64,000 nt of DNA from Rhodobacterales bacterium HKCCE4037. Lineage in GTDB: Bacteria > Pseudomonadota > Alphaproteobacteria > Rhodobacterales > Rhodobacteraceae. The DNA lies in the NCBI GenBank assembly GCA_015689645.1, contig WVSM01000008.1, positions 115,544-179,543 on the forward strand, written 5' to 3'. How positions within the stretch are numbered: position 1 is the stretch's first letter; every line of letters begins with the position of its first letter. Below, piece by piece: positions 25,576-33,460 of the stretch. Position numbers and translations under genes: made by a program. The notes under the pieces are model-generated. The model saw only the letters and a program-made list of their open reading frames with translations. It had not been told where the DNA came from and made no database searches.

Positions 25576-26925
25576 ATGAGCGACATCGAGATTGCGCCAC
25601 TGACCGAGGCCCTCCTGGCCGCGGCCAAATCCGCCGGGGCTGACGCCGCCGACGCCATCGCAGTGGACGGCACTTCGATCCGCATCGAGGTGTTGAAGGG
25701 CGCGCTGGAAATGGCGGAACGCTCGGAAGGCGTAGAGCTTGGGCTGCGCGTGATGGTCGGGAAGCGGCAGGCCTGCGTTTCGGCCTCCGATATCGAGCCC
25801 GCGACCATCGCCGAGATGGCCGAGCGTGCTGTCGCCATGGCGCGGCTGGCACCGGAAGACCCCTACATCGGGCTCGCCGAGCCGGAGGCGCTGTCGTCGC
25901 TGCGAGACGGCGACGCGCTTGACCTTGTCGACCCCGGCGAGGACCCGGACCCGGCGGGGCTCGAGGCACGGGCGCTAGAGGCCGAGGCCGCAGCTCTGGC
26001 CGTGGAGGGCATCAGCCAAGTCTCAACGGCGGGCGCAGGCTACAGCCGCCGCCGCATCCACTTGTCCGCCAGCAACGGCTTTTCCGGAGGCTACGCGCGC
26101 AGCGATCATGGCGTGTTCTGCGTGGCGATCACCGGCGAAGGCACGGGGATGGAGCGCGATTACTTCGGCGACAGCCGCAACCATCTTTCGGACCTTCTGC
26201 CGGCTGCCGAGATCGGACGCATCGCCGCCGAGCGCACGGTGGAACGCGCCGGTGCCCGCAAGCCGAAGACCGGCGCCTACCCGGTCATCTACGACGAGCG
26301 CATCTCATCCGCGCTGATCGGACACCTCCTGTCGGCCACCAACGGCACCTCCATCGCGCGCGGATCATCCTGGGCGCGGGATCTTTTGGGCGAACAGGTT
26401 CTGCCGTCGCATCTGTCGCTGATCGAAGAGCCACACCGCCCCCGCACATCCGGAAGCCGCCCGTTCGATGCAGAGGGCCTGCCGACGCAAACCCGCGCCA
26501 TCGTCGACAACGGCGTCCTGACCGGCTGGACGCTGGACCTTGCCACGGGGCGCAAGCTCGGGATGCCGTCGACCGGCAACGCCAGCCGGGGCACGGGCGG
26601 CCCGCCGTCGCCGAGCGTCGGCAATGCGCGCCTGACGGACGGGGGACACAGCCGCGAGGACCTGATTGCGCAGATGGGTACAGGCCTTCTGATCACCTCG
26701 ATGATCGGCTCGTCGATCAACCCGACGACCGGCGATTATTCGCGGGGGGCTTCGGGCTTCTGGGTGGAGAATGGCGAGATCGCCTATCCGGTCAATGAAT
26801 GCACGGTCGCGGGCAACCTCAAGGACATGCTGCTGTCCATCGTGCCCGCCAACGACGCACGCCCGCATCTGAGCCGCGTGGTGCCGTCCCTGCTGGTCGA
26901 AGGGCTGACGATTGCCGGGGCCTGA
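25576..26925 (+). CDS. pmbA: TldD/PmbA family metallopeptidase subunit (TldE)
   Basis: A 449-residue PmbA/TldE protein. TldD and TldE form a heterodimeric protease that trims unfolded peptides such as microcin and antitoxin substrates; TldE lacks the HExxH zinc site, as here. Family blocks include GVELGLRVMVGKRQACVSASD, GTSIARGSSWARDLLGEQV and NASRGTGGPPSPSVGNARL. ATG 25576 gives the standard start (MSDIEIAPLTEALL). It overlaps the cysQ-like gene by 14 bases. The partner TldD gene is not in the window. Confidence 0.92.
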   Translation: MSDIEIAPLTEALLAAAKSAGADAADAIAVDGTSIRIEVLKGALEMAERSEGVELGLRVMVGKRQACVSASDIEPATIAEMAERAVAMARLAPEDPYIGLAEPEALSSLRDGDALDLVDPGEDPDPAGLEARALEAEAAALAVEGISQVSTAGAGYSRRRIHLSASNGFSGGYARSDHGVFCVAITGEGTGMERDYFGDSRNHLSDLLPAAEIGRIAAERTVERAGARKPKTGAYPVIYDERISSALIGHLLSATNGTSIARGSSWARDLLGEQVLPSHLSLIEEPHRPRTSGSRPFDAEGLPTQTRAIVDNGVLTGWTLDLATGRKLGMPSTGNASRGTGGPPSPSVGNARLTDGGHSREDLIAQMGTGLLITSMIGSSINPTTGDYSRGASGFWVENGEIAYPVNECTVAGNLKDMLLSIVPANDARPHLSRVVPSLLVEGLTIAGA

Positions 26926-27688
26926 GGACGATCTGGCACTCCTCATCTCCGCCGCCGAACGCGCGGGCGAGATTGCGGGGCGCTACTTCCGACAGGACCC
27001 GCAGATCTGGGACAAGGGCGTCGACGGGCCGGTCACCGAGGCCGATTTCGAGATCGACGCCATGCTGCGTGACACGCTTCTGGGTGCGCGTCGCGAGTAC
27101 GGGTGGCTGTCCGAAGAGACCGAGGACGATCCCGCCCGCCTGTCCGCCGAGACCTTGTTTATCTGCGACCCGATCGACGGCACGCGGGCCTTCATCGACG
27201 GCGAGCCGAGTTTTTCGCATTCGCTGGCCGTGGTGCACCAGGGGCAGGTGACGGCTGGTGTCGTGTTCCTGCCGATGCGAGACAAGCTCTACGCCGCTGC
27301 AAGCGGCAAGGGCAGCACGCTCAACGGTGTTCCGGTGCGCGTGACCGGGGCGCAGGACCTCGCGCAATCCACCTTCCTCGCCACGAAAGGGGCGCTCAAG
27401 CCCGAGCATTGGCTGGGCGGCATTCCCGAGATCAACCGGGCCTACCGCCCCTCGCTCGCCTATCGCATGTCGCTGGTGGGCGAAGGACGTTTCGATGGCA
27501 TGATGACCTTCCGCCCGACTTGGGAATGGGACATAGCGGCCGGAACCCTCATTATCGAAGAGGCCGGGGGGCGAGTCACAACGGGCCGCGGCGCACCTTT
27601 GGTGTTCAATGGACCGACGGCGCAGGTGGACGGGGTTTTGGCAGGTTCTTCGACTGTTCACGGCGCCTTGGTGGCGCAGAGACGTTAA
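26912..27688 (+). CDS. Inositol monophosphatase family phosphatase, CysQ-like
   Basis: A 258-residue lithium-sensitive-type phosphatase. The metal-binding signature DPIDGTRAF has D86 and D89; SEET at 67-70 supplies the first-metal Glu, and WEWDIAAG near the C-terminus the last Asp. Family members include CysQ (3',5'-bisphosphoadenosine phosphatase) and inositol or histidinol phosphatases; CysQ is the most likely for this clade, with a possible link to sulfotransferase by-products, but this is inference. The start is TTG 26912, with AAGGG upstream, overlapping pmbA by 14 bases. Its stop codon overlaps that of a small gene on the other strand. Confidence 0.85.
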   Translation: MPGPEDDLALLISAAERAGEIAGRYFRQDPQIWDKGVDGPVTEADFEIDAMLRDTLLGARREYGWLSEETEDDPARLSAETLFICDPIDGTRAFIDGEPSFSHSLAVVHQGQVTAGVVFLPMRDKLYAAASGKGSTLNGVPVRVTGAQDLAQSTFLATKGALKPEHWLGGIPEINRAYRPSLAYRMSLVGEGRFDGMMTFRPTWEWDIAAGTLIIEEAGGRVTTGRGAPLVFNGPTAQVDGVLAGSSTVHGALVAQRR

Positions 27689-27861
27689 CGACCGGACAGA
27701 ACGATCACATTCAGCGGCCCGGTTGCCATCAGCTCGGTCGAGGACAGCGTGTCCTCGACTTCGGGCAGGACGGCATAGGCATTGGCGGGATGGGACAGGG
27801 TCGCAAGCACGGTAACGAGCAGAAGCGAGGCCAGCAGAACAAGGGATATGCGAACGGTCAT
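27685..27861 (-). CDS. 58-residue small secreted protein
   Basis: A short reading frame with a textbook signal peptide: MTVRIS, a long Leu/Val core, and a cleavage site near PANAYA. The predicted mature part is only about 30 residues (VLPEVEDTL ... VIVLSGR). I recognise no family. Its TAA stop shares the GTTAAC palindrome with the stop of the convergent cysQ-like gene. The ribosome-binding site is poor (GATAG), so expression is less certain than for the similar gene at 28125-28298. Both proteins end in an SGR tripeptide. Confidence 0.6.
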   Translation of the reverse strand: MTVRISLVLLASLLLVTVLATLSHPANAYAVLPEVEDTLSSTELMATGPLNVIVLSGR

Positions 27862-28056
27862 GGCAGCTATCTTTTGGCTTTGAATGGGAGGTGGCGAAAT
27901 CTTCCGCCCGTCCTCCGTGCTTGCCCAATGAAATTAACCCTTGCGCGCAATCCCTGCGAGTAAGGCTCTCCTTACCCCGAGCCCGAAAAAGGTGACCCCC
28001 GGCGCGGAAGGGGAGGACGCGCACGGGGGTCGGGGGGAGACGGACAAGGTATTTGG

Positions 28057-28105
28057 CGGAGCGGCCCCCGGGAGAGAGGGAGGGAGAGGGGCAAGGGCCG
28101 CTCCG
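28057..28105. repeat. 11-bp inverted repeat after the 57-residue gene
   Basis: CGGAGCGGCCC (28057-28067) is the exact reverse complement of GGGCCGCTCCG (28095-28105), with a 27-base purine-rich loop. It lies 20 bases past the stop codon of the small gene that reads right to left. There is no T tract, so it may be a weak or Rho-assisted terminator. The rest of 27862-28124 holds nothing I can support. Confidence 0.5.
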
Positions 28106-28124
28106 CTGTGGATCGGTCGGAGAG

Positions 28125-28298
28125 TTAGCGACCCGATCCGAGGTCAGTGCCGGACAGACGGCCAGAGCCGAGATCAAGTCCGGAAACACTCGAAATGGAG
28201 GGGGCTTGAGTGGAATGCGCAGCCGCCGGTGCGGAAATCGCGGCCAGCGAGGCGGTAATTGCCAAAGCTGCGGTCAGGGCGGAAAAGGTCTTGGTCAT
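28125..28298 (-). CDS. 57-residue small secreted protein with C-terminal repeat
   Basis: A small reading frame with a clear Shine-Dalgarno site (GGAGG) and a signal peptide (MTKTFSALTAALAITASLAA, cleavage near SAPAAA). The mature part is about 33 residues and ends in two copies of a 9-residue unit, SGLDLGSGR and SGTDLGSGR. No family is recognised; low-complexity Gly/Ser ends of this kind occur in surface or secreted peptides. It lies 263 bases upstream of the other small secreted gene on the same strand and is divergent from the DUF4170 gene. Confidence 0.72.
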   Translation of the reverse strand: MTKTFSALTAALAITASLAAISAPAAAHSTQAPSISSVSGLDLGSGRLSGTDLGSGR

Positions 28299-28473
28299 GA
28301 AGAATGGCCTCCGTTTCGATGAAAGGAATATGCGCCGTCCGACATCGCGGCGCGAGGCGGGGAAACCCGACTCTCACGTTCGCGTCAGGCCGATGAAACA
28401 CGCGCCTTGCTTGACGCCCCCGCCCCACGGCTTAAGGGTGCGGGCACAATCCAGCCCGACGCGGAGAGCCACC

Positions 28474-28719
28474 ATGCCCCAACGCCTGCACCTTGTCTTC
28501 GGCGGAGAACTCGTCGACCCTCAGCGCACGGAATTCGAGAACGTCGACGACATCCATATCGTCGGAATGTTCGGCGACTACGAGAGCGCCTACAACGCCT
28601 GGAAGTCCGAAGCGCAGCGCACCGTCGACAATGCCCACATGCGCTATTTCATCGCCCATATCCACCGTCTGCGGGATGAAGAGGCCGAAGCCTCGTCGAC
28701 CGAGGAACTCGGGAACTGA
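28474..28719 (+). CDS. DUF4170 family protein
   Basis: An 81-residue alphaproteobacterial protein (DUF4170). The blocks LVFGGELVDP, DIHIVGMFGDYESAYNAWKS and AQRTVDNAHMRYFIAHIHRL cover nearly its whole length. Function is unknown, but it is regularly placed directly before waaA and lpxK, as here (15-base gap), so a role connected with lipid A or Kdo synthesis is likely. Confidence 0.88.
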   Translation: MPQRLHLVFGGELVDPQRTEFENVDDIHIVGMFGDYESAYNAWKSEAQRTVDNAHMRYFIAHIHRLRDEEAEASSTEELGN

Positions 28720-28734
28720 GGCGGTAAAAGCCAG

Positions 28735-30048
28735 ATGAAACGCTCGATCTTTCTGGGCCTCTACCTCGCGTGGTCCGCGCGCGGTGCCCGTGCGTTTGCC
28801 GAGCGCAAGCTGCGCGAGCGCGTGGCCGAGGGGAAGGAAGACGCCGAGCGTCTCGATGAGCGGCGCGGGATCGCCAGCATTCCGCGCCCCGAGGGTCCGC
28901 TGATCTGGTTCCATGCAGCCTCGGTCGGTGAGTCGGTTGCGATCCTCGAACTTGTCCGGCGGGTGCTTGAAGAACGGGAAGATGCCCATGTTCTTGTGAC
29001 CACGGGCACCGTGACGTCCGCCGATGTCATGGCCGACCGTCTGCCCGACCGTGCCATTCACCATTACGCCCCGCTCGATGCGCTCGCGTACGTCAGGGCT
29101 TTTCTCGACCATTGGCGACCGGACGTTGCGATCTGGACGGAAAGCGAGCTTTGGCCGGCGCTCGTGGTCGAAACCGATGCGCGCGGGATCCCGATGTTGA
29201 TGCTCAATGCGCGCATGTCGAAAGCCAGTCATGACAAATGGCGGTTCGCCCGGGGTGTGGTCCGCAACCTGTTGCAGCGTTTCCAGACCGCCCTGGTGCA
29301 GGATAACCTTACGCAAGGCTATCTGCGCCGGTTGGGAATGCCGGCCGACCGCATGAAGGTTCTTGGCACATTGAAAGAGGGCGCCGCCGCGCTGCCATGC
29401 AACGAGGATGAGCGGTCCAGCATCGCGGGCAACCTGGCGGGGCGTCCAGTCTGGCTGGCGGCCTCGACCCATGACGGCGAAGAGAAAATGGTGCTGCGGG
29501 CGCACCGTTTGGCGATGCGGTCATCGCCCCGGCTCCTCCTGATCCTTGTGCCGCGTCACCCGGAACGCGGAGATGAGATTGCCTCGTTTCTGCAAAGTGA
29601 AGGGTGGCGGTTCACCCGCCGTGCGGCGGAGGAGGAAATCGCGGACGACGCGCAGGTCTACCTGGCCGACACGATGGGCGAGATGGGGCTCTGGTATCGC
29701 CTGGCGCCGATCAGCTTCGTCGGAGGCTCGCTTGTTGCCATCGGCGGCCATAATCCATTCGAACCCGCCGCGCTCGGTTCGGCGATCCTGCATGGGCCTT
29801 ATGTCACGAATTTCGCCGACATCTATCAACGACTGTCGAGTGCCGGTGCTGCGCGGCTTGCGCCGTCGCCCGAAAAACTGGCCGACCATGTCGTGGCGCT
29901 GCTCAGCCCGGATGTCGCTGCGGATATGGCTGCATCGGCCTGGGGGGTGATCTCGGACGGTGCCGACGTTACCGACCGCGCCCTGGCGTTGGTCATGGAC
30001 ACGCTGGACGAGGTCGAGACCCGCGCGTTTCGCGCCGAGGCGTCCTGA
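28735..30048 (+). CDS. waaA: 3-deoxy-D-manno-octulosonic acid transferase
   Basis: A 437-residue Kdo transferase (WaaA/KdtA) that adds Kdo to the lipid A precursor at the inner membrane. It has an N-terminal membrane anchor region, the catalytic-Glu block WFHAASVGESVA near residue 58, HHYAPLD, PDVAIWTESELWP, then the nucleotide-sugar half with LAASTHDGEE, RHPERGDE and VGGSLVAIGGHNPFEPAA. Those are all standard. Whether it adds one or two Kdo residues cannot be read. It overlaps lpxK by one base and follows the DUF4170 gene. Confidence 0.95.
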   Translation: MKRSIFLGLYLAWSARGARAFAERKLRERVAEGKEDAERLDERRGIASIPRPEGPLIWFHAASVGESVAILELVRRVLEEREDAHVLVTTGTVTSADVMADRLPDRAIHHYAPLDALAYVRAFLDHWRPDVAIWTESELWPALVVETDARGIPMLMLNARMSKASHDKWRFARGVVRNLLQRFQTALVQDNLTQGYLRRLGMPADRMKVLGTLKEGAAALPCNEDERSSIAGNLAGRPVWLAASTHDGEEKMVLRAHRLAMRSSPRLLLILVPRHPERGDEIASFLQSEGWRFTRRAAEEEIADDAQVYLADTMGEMGLWYRLAPISFVGGSLVAIGGHNPFEPAALGSAILHGPYVTNFADIYQRLSSAGAARLAPSPEKLADHVVALLSPDVAADMAASAWGVISDGADVTDRALALVMDTLDEVETRAFRAEAS

Positions 30049-31040
30049 TGCGGGCGCCGGGCTTCTGGCATCAACCTCCCGGGTTGATCTCGACGCTGCT
30101 GGCACCATTGGGCGCGTTGTACGCGCAGGGCACCGCCCGGCGGCTGGCGAACGGCGCAAGAACACGCGCGCGCGTGACGGTGATTTGTGTCGGAAACATC
30201 AACGCGGGCGGCACCGGCAAGACGCCGACTGTCATTGCACTGGCCGAGCTGCTGCGGAACCGGGGTGTCAAAGCCCATGTCGTCAGCCGGGGCTACGGAG
30301 GCGAAATCACCGGGCCGACGCGGGTGGTGGAGGGTCAGCATACAGCCGACGACGTCGGGGACGAGCCGCTTTTGCTCGCCGCCTTTCTGCCGACCTGGGT
30401 TGCGCAGGACCGGGCCGAAGGCGCACGCGCGGCCGTCGCTGACGGGGCCGATGCCATCATCCTCGACGACGGGTTCCAGAATCCTGCGCTGCATCATGAC
30501 CTGTCGCTTGTGGTGGTCGATGCATGGCGCGGCTTCGGGAATGGCAAGGTCATCCCGGCAGGCCCGTTGCGCGAACCTGTCGCCGCCGGAATGGCACGCG
30601 CCGATCTGCTTCTGTCCATCGGATCGGACACGGCACAGGCCCGGTTCGCACACCAGTGGGGAAAGGCCGTATCAGTTCCTCGCCTGACCGGCGCCCTGGA
30701 GCCTCTGCCAACCGGGCTTCCACTGGCCGGAATGCCGGTCCTGGCTTTTGCGGGCATCGGCCATCCCGAGAAATTCTTCACCACGTTGCGCGAGATGGGC
30801 GCCGATCTGCTCGCGACCCATGCCCTTGCCGATCACCAACCGCTCAGCGACACGCTCATGGCGCGACTGATCCGCGAGGCCGACATGCGCGGCGCCCAGG
30901 TCGTCACCACGGAAAAGGACGCGGTGCGCCTGAAGCCCGAGTTCCGGGCGCGGGTGATGACCCTGCCGGTGCGGCTGCGGCTGAATGAAAAAGGGCCGCT
31001 GGATGCGGCCCTCGATCAATTGTTCGGAACGGCGGCGTAA
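30048..31040 (+). CDS. lpxK: Tetraacyldisaccharide 4'-kinase
   Basis: A 330-residue kinase that adds the 4'-phosphate to lipid A at the inner membrane. The P-loop is GGTGKTP (54-60) in VGNINAGGTGKTPTV, followed by HVVSRGYGG and DDVGDEPLLLA, the usual LpxK order, and ILDDGFQNPALHHDL as the second motif. It shares one base with the waaA stop. The last codons contain an intrinsic terminator that serves the convergent dsbA gene (30988-31011). Confidence 0.95.
   Translation: MRAPGFWHQPPGLISTLLAPLGALYAQGTARRLANGARTRARVTVICVGNINAGGTGKTPTVIALAELLRNRGVKAHVVSRGYGGEITGPTRVVEGQHTADDVGDEPLLLAAFLPTWVAQDRAEGARAAVADGADAIILDDGFQNPALHHDLSLVVVDAWRGFGNGKVIPAGPLREPVAAGMARADLLLSIGSDTAQARFAHQWGKAVSVPRLTGALEPLPTGLPLAGMPVLAFAGIGHPEKFFTTLREMGADLLATHALADHQPLSDTLMARLIREADMRGAQVVTTEKDAVRLKPEFRARVMTLPVRLRLNEKGPLDAALDQLFGTAA
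30988..31011 (-). terminator. Terminator of the dsbA-like gene, inside lpxK
   Basis: GGGCCGC (30993-30999) and GCGGCCC (31005-31011) form a perfect 7-bp stem with a 5-base loop. On the minus strand it is followed by TTTTT. It ends the dsbA-like transcript 33 bases past its stop codon, yet lies wholly inside the lpxK reading frame, where it encodes part of KGPLDAALDQ. Confidence 0.85.
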
Positions 31041-31043
31041 ACC

Positions 31044-31736
31044 TCAGCCCGCGGCTTCGAGCTCGGCGTCGATAAGGCCGCTCATCGTTTCGAAGTTCAT
31101 GTTGCCGTGCAGTTCGCCGTTGAGGACGAACGCGGGCGTGCCCGGGATCTCGTGCACTTCGAGGTTGGCCTCGTAGGTCGCGATCATCGCCTCGGCCATG
31201 GCGGAATCGGTCATGCAGGCGTCGAGCTCATCATTGCTCAGTCCCGCCGCGCGGCCGATCCGGCGCAGGTTCTCGGCGATTTCCGCGGGCGAACCCTGTG
31301 TCCATTCAGACTGGTTCTCGTAGATGCGGTCCACGATGCCGAAGTAGCGCAGCGGTCCGCCGCAACGGGCCATCATGCCGGCCCAGAGACCGTAACGGTC
31401 GAAATAGACTTCGCGGTAGATGAAGTTGATCAGGCCGGGCTCGATATACTCGGCGTTCAGCCGCGGATAAACGTTCGCATGGAAGTTGCGGCAATGCGGA
31501 CAGGTGAAGCTGGCGTATTCGATCAGCGTGACCGCCGCATCGGGATTGCCCTTGGACATCTCGATGACTTCGGGCAATTCGCCGGTCGTCGCCTCCTGCG
31601 CATTGGCGGGCTGGAACGGCAGCAGGTCGGAGGCCGATTCTGCGATCGGGCGGCCGCCCTGACCTTGCCAGTACATGTAAGCGCCTGCGCCCAGAAGGCC
31701 GGTCGCTCCGCCCAACAACATGGCTCTGCGTTGCAT
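31044..31736 (-). CDS. DsbA family thiol-disulfide oxidoreductase
   Basis: A 230-residue DsbA/DsbG-like thioredoxin-fold protein. The N-terminus MQRRAMLLGGATGLLGAGAYMYW is a signal or anchor segment. The active site is CPHC at 79-82 (YASFTCPHCRNFH) and the cis-Pro loop is HEIPGTPAFVLNG. It probably introduces or isomerises disulfides in periplasmic proteins. It is 11 bases downstream of dciA on the same strand and converges with lpxK (3-base gap). Its terminator lies inside lpxK. Confidence 0.9.
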   Translation of the reverse strand: MQRRAMLLGGATGLLGAGAYMYWQGQGGRPIAESASDLLPFQPANAQEATTGELPEVIEMSKGNPDAAVTLIEYASFTCPHCRNFHANVYPRLNAEYIEPGLINFIYREVYFDRYGLWAGMMARCGGPLRYFGIVDRIYENQSEWTQGSPAEIAENLRRIGRAAGLSNDELDACMTDSAMAEAMIATYEANLEVHEIPGTPAFVLNGELHGNMNFETMSGLIDAELEAAG

Positions 31737-31747
31737 CGTTGATCTCC

Positions 31748-32284
31748 TCAGGAATTCTGATTTCTTGTGTTGCTAACTATATTTCCCGCCAGCTTGCGCA
31801 AGGCATCACGCAATGACGGGTCGGTGATCTCGTCCAGCCCCTCGGTCGCGCGCGAGAGTCGAGCGGGGTCGGGGGCGGGCCGGTTCTTCGGCTTGGGCCC
31901 CTCGAAGGCGACTCGCCCCTCTGCAAAGCCGGTGGGCGCAGTCTGGGTGATCTGCACATCCTTGATCGCGGAATAGCCGTAACAGGCATTCACGCGGGTC
32001 ACGATCACGTCCTTCTGCATGGCGAGCATCGGCGCATTGGCCCCGGTCGTCAGAACCTGCAACGTGCCGCCGAACCCGCGCCCGAACTTGATCTTCAGGG
32101 GCAGGGCGATCTCGGCGATGTCAGGCCCGACGATCTCGGCCCAATGGGTCAGGAGCTTGGTTTCCGCGAAACCGCGCCGTTCCGCCGGGTTGCGCAACTC
32201 TGGTCCGACCAGCGTCACCGCACGCTCGAACCCCCGCATGCGACGGGCGGGTTTCGAGCTGGTCTCTGTCGGGCGTTGCGCCAT
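31748..32284 (-). CDS. dciA: DciA/DUF721 family protein
   Basis: A 178-residue DUF721 protein, the family of the replicative helicase operator DciA that helps load DnaB in bacteria without DnaC. The conserved domain is about 20-110 (RRGFAETKLLTHWAEIVGPDIA, then LQVLTTGANAPMLAMQKDVIVTRVN, with YGYSAIKDVQITQT). The C-terminal 70 residues are Pro-rich and lead to a short helical end. It precedes the dsbA-like gene and is divergent from mutY, a common alphaproteobacterial arrangement. Confidence 0.88.
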   Translation of the reverse strand: MAQRPTETSSKPARRMRGFERAVTLVGPELRNPAERRGFAETKLLTHWAEIVGPDIAEIALPLKIKFGRGFGGTLQVLTTGANAPMLAMQKDVIVTRVNACYGYSAIKDVQITQTAPTGFAEGRVAFEGPKPKNRPAPDPARLSRATEGLDEITDPSLRDALRKLAGNIVSNTRNQNS

Positions 32285-32366
32285 GCCGGGTTGATCCTTT
32301 CGTCAGGCGCACTCTATGCGTTCACGAGGTGCTAACCAATAACAAGCCGCCGGAGTTGGATAACGC

Positions 32367-33431
32367 ATGCGTGAGGAGGACACAGGGGCGAAACTTCTCG
32401 CGTGGTATGACGCCAATGCCCGCGTTTTGCCATGGCGTGTGCCGCCCGGATCATCGGAAAGCGCCGATCCCTACCGCGTCTGGCTGTCCGAGATCATGCT
32501 GCAACAGACGACCGTCGCTGCGGTGAAGGCGTATTTCGAGCGATTCATCGCGCTCTGGCCGACGGTCCGGGACCTTGCCGCCGCCGAGGATGCGCAGGTC
32601 ATGGGGGAATGGGCCGGGCTTGGCTACTACGCCCGCGCCCGCAACCTTCTGAAATGCGCGCGCGTTGTCGTGGCCGAGCACGGCGGGCAATTTCCCGACA
32701 CCGAGGAGGCCTTGCTGACCCTTCCGGGCATCGGGCCCTATACCGCCGCCGCCATAGCCTCCATCGCGTTCGACCGGCCCGCCCCCGTCATGGACGGCAA
32801 TATCGAACGTGTCATGGCGCGGCTGTTCTGCGTCGAAGAGCCTTTGCCGGCCTCGAAGCCCGTGCTCATGGAGCATGCAACGCTTCTGACGCCGTCCCAT
32901 CGGCCCGGCGACCACGCGCAGGCGCTGATGGACCTTGGCGCCACGATCTGCACGCCGAAATCACCCGCCTGCGGGATCTGTCCGTTGATGGCGGATTGCG
33001 CCGCGCGCAAGGCCGGGATCGCAGCGGACCTGCCGCGCAAATCCCCGAAAAAGCCGAAGCCCACGCGGTTGGGATATGTCTACCTCGCCCGCCGCGCCGA
33101 TGGGGCCTGGCTGTTGGAGACGCGGCCCGACAAGGGATTGCTTGGCGGGATGCTGGCCTTCCCGACCTCGGACTGGTCGGATACGCCGAAGTACGCGCCG
33201 CCGCTGGACGCGCCATGGCACGACCCGGATATCGAGGTGCGCCACACCTTCACGCATTTCCACCTGCGCCTTGCCCTGCGACTCGCGGATGCGCCCATGG
33301 ATGCGACACCGGAAAGCGGCACGTTCGTTCCCAATGCCCAATTTTCGCCAAGCGCATTACCTACGGTGTTCCGCAAGGCTTTTGACCTCGGCCGTGGGCT
33401 CAGTATTGACGGCGACCACGGCAAGGGTTGA
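32367..33431 (+). CDS. mutY: A/G-specific adenine glycosylase
   Basis: A 354-residue MutY that removes adenine opposite 8-oxoguanine. Catalytic E42 (SEIMLQQTTV) and D143 (VMDGNIERV) frame the helix-hairpin-helix LPGIGPYTAAAIAS; the [4Fe-4S] loop has C195, C202, C205 and C211. The C-terminal NUDIX-like domain (about 230-345) reads the 8-oxoG. Start ATG 32367 gives the normal length. It is followed by alkB, whose alternative TTG start would overlap the mutY stop by four bases. Confidence 0.95.
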   Translation: MREEDTGAKLLAWYDANARVLPWRVPPGSSESADPYRVWLSEIMLQQTTVAAVKAYFERFIALWPTVRDLAAAEDAQVMGEWAGLGYYARARNLLKCARVVVAEHGGQFPDTEEALLTLPGIGPYTAAAIASIAFDRPAPVMDGNIERVMARLFCVEEPLPASKPVLMEHATLLTPSHRPGDHAQALMDLGATICTPKSPACGICPLMADCAARKAGIAADLPRKSPKKPKPTRLGYVYLARRADGAWLLETRPDKGLLGGMLAFPTSDWSDTPKYAPPLDAPWHDPDIEVRHTFTHFHLRLALRLADAPMDATPESGTFVPNAQFSPSALPTVFRKAFDLGRGLSIDGDHGKG

Positions 33432-33460
33432 TTTTGCAGTCGACCGGCAAGGACCACGAC

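Noticed and set aside
27686..28473. Gene on the plus strand between cysQ and DUF4170
   Set aside because: Plus-strand frames here are Arg/Gly-rich without start signals; the two small minus-strand genes explain the coding signal better.
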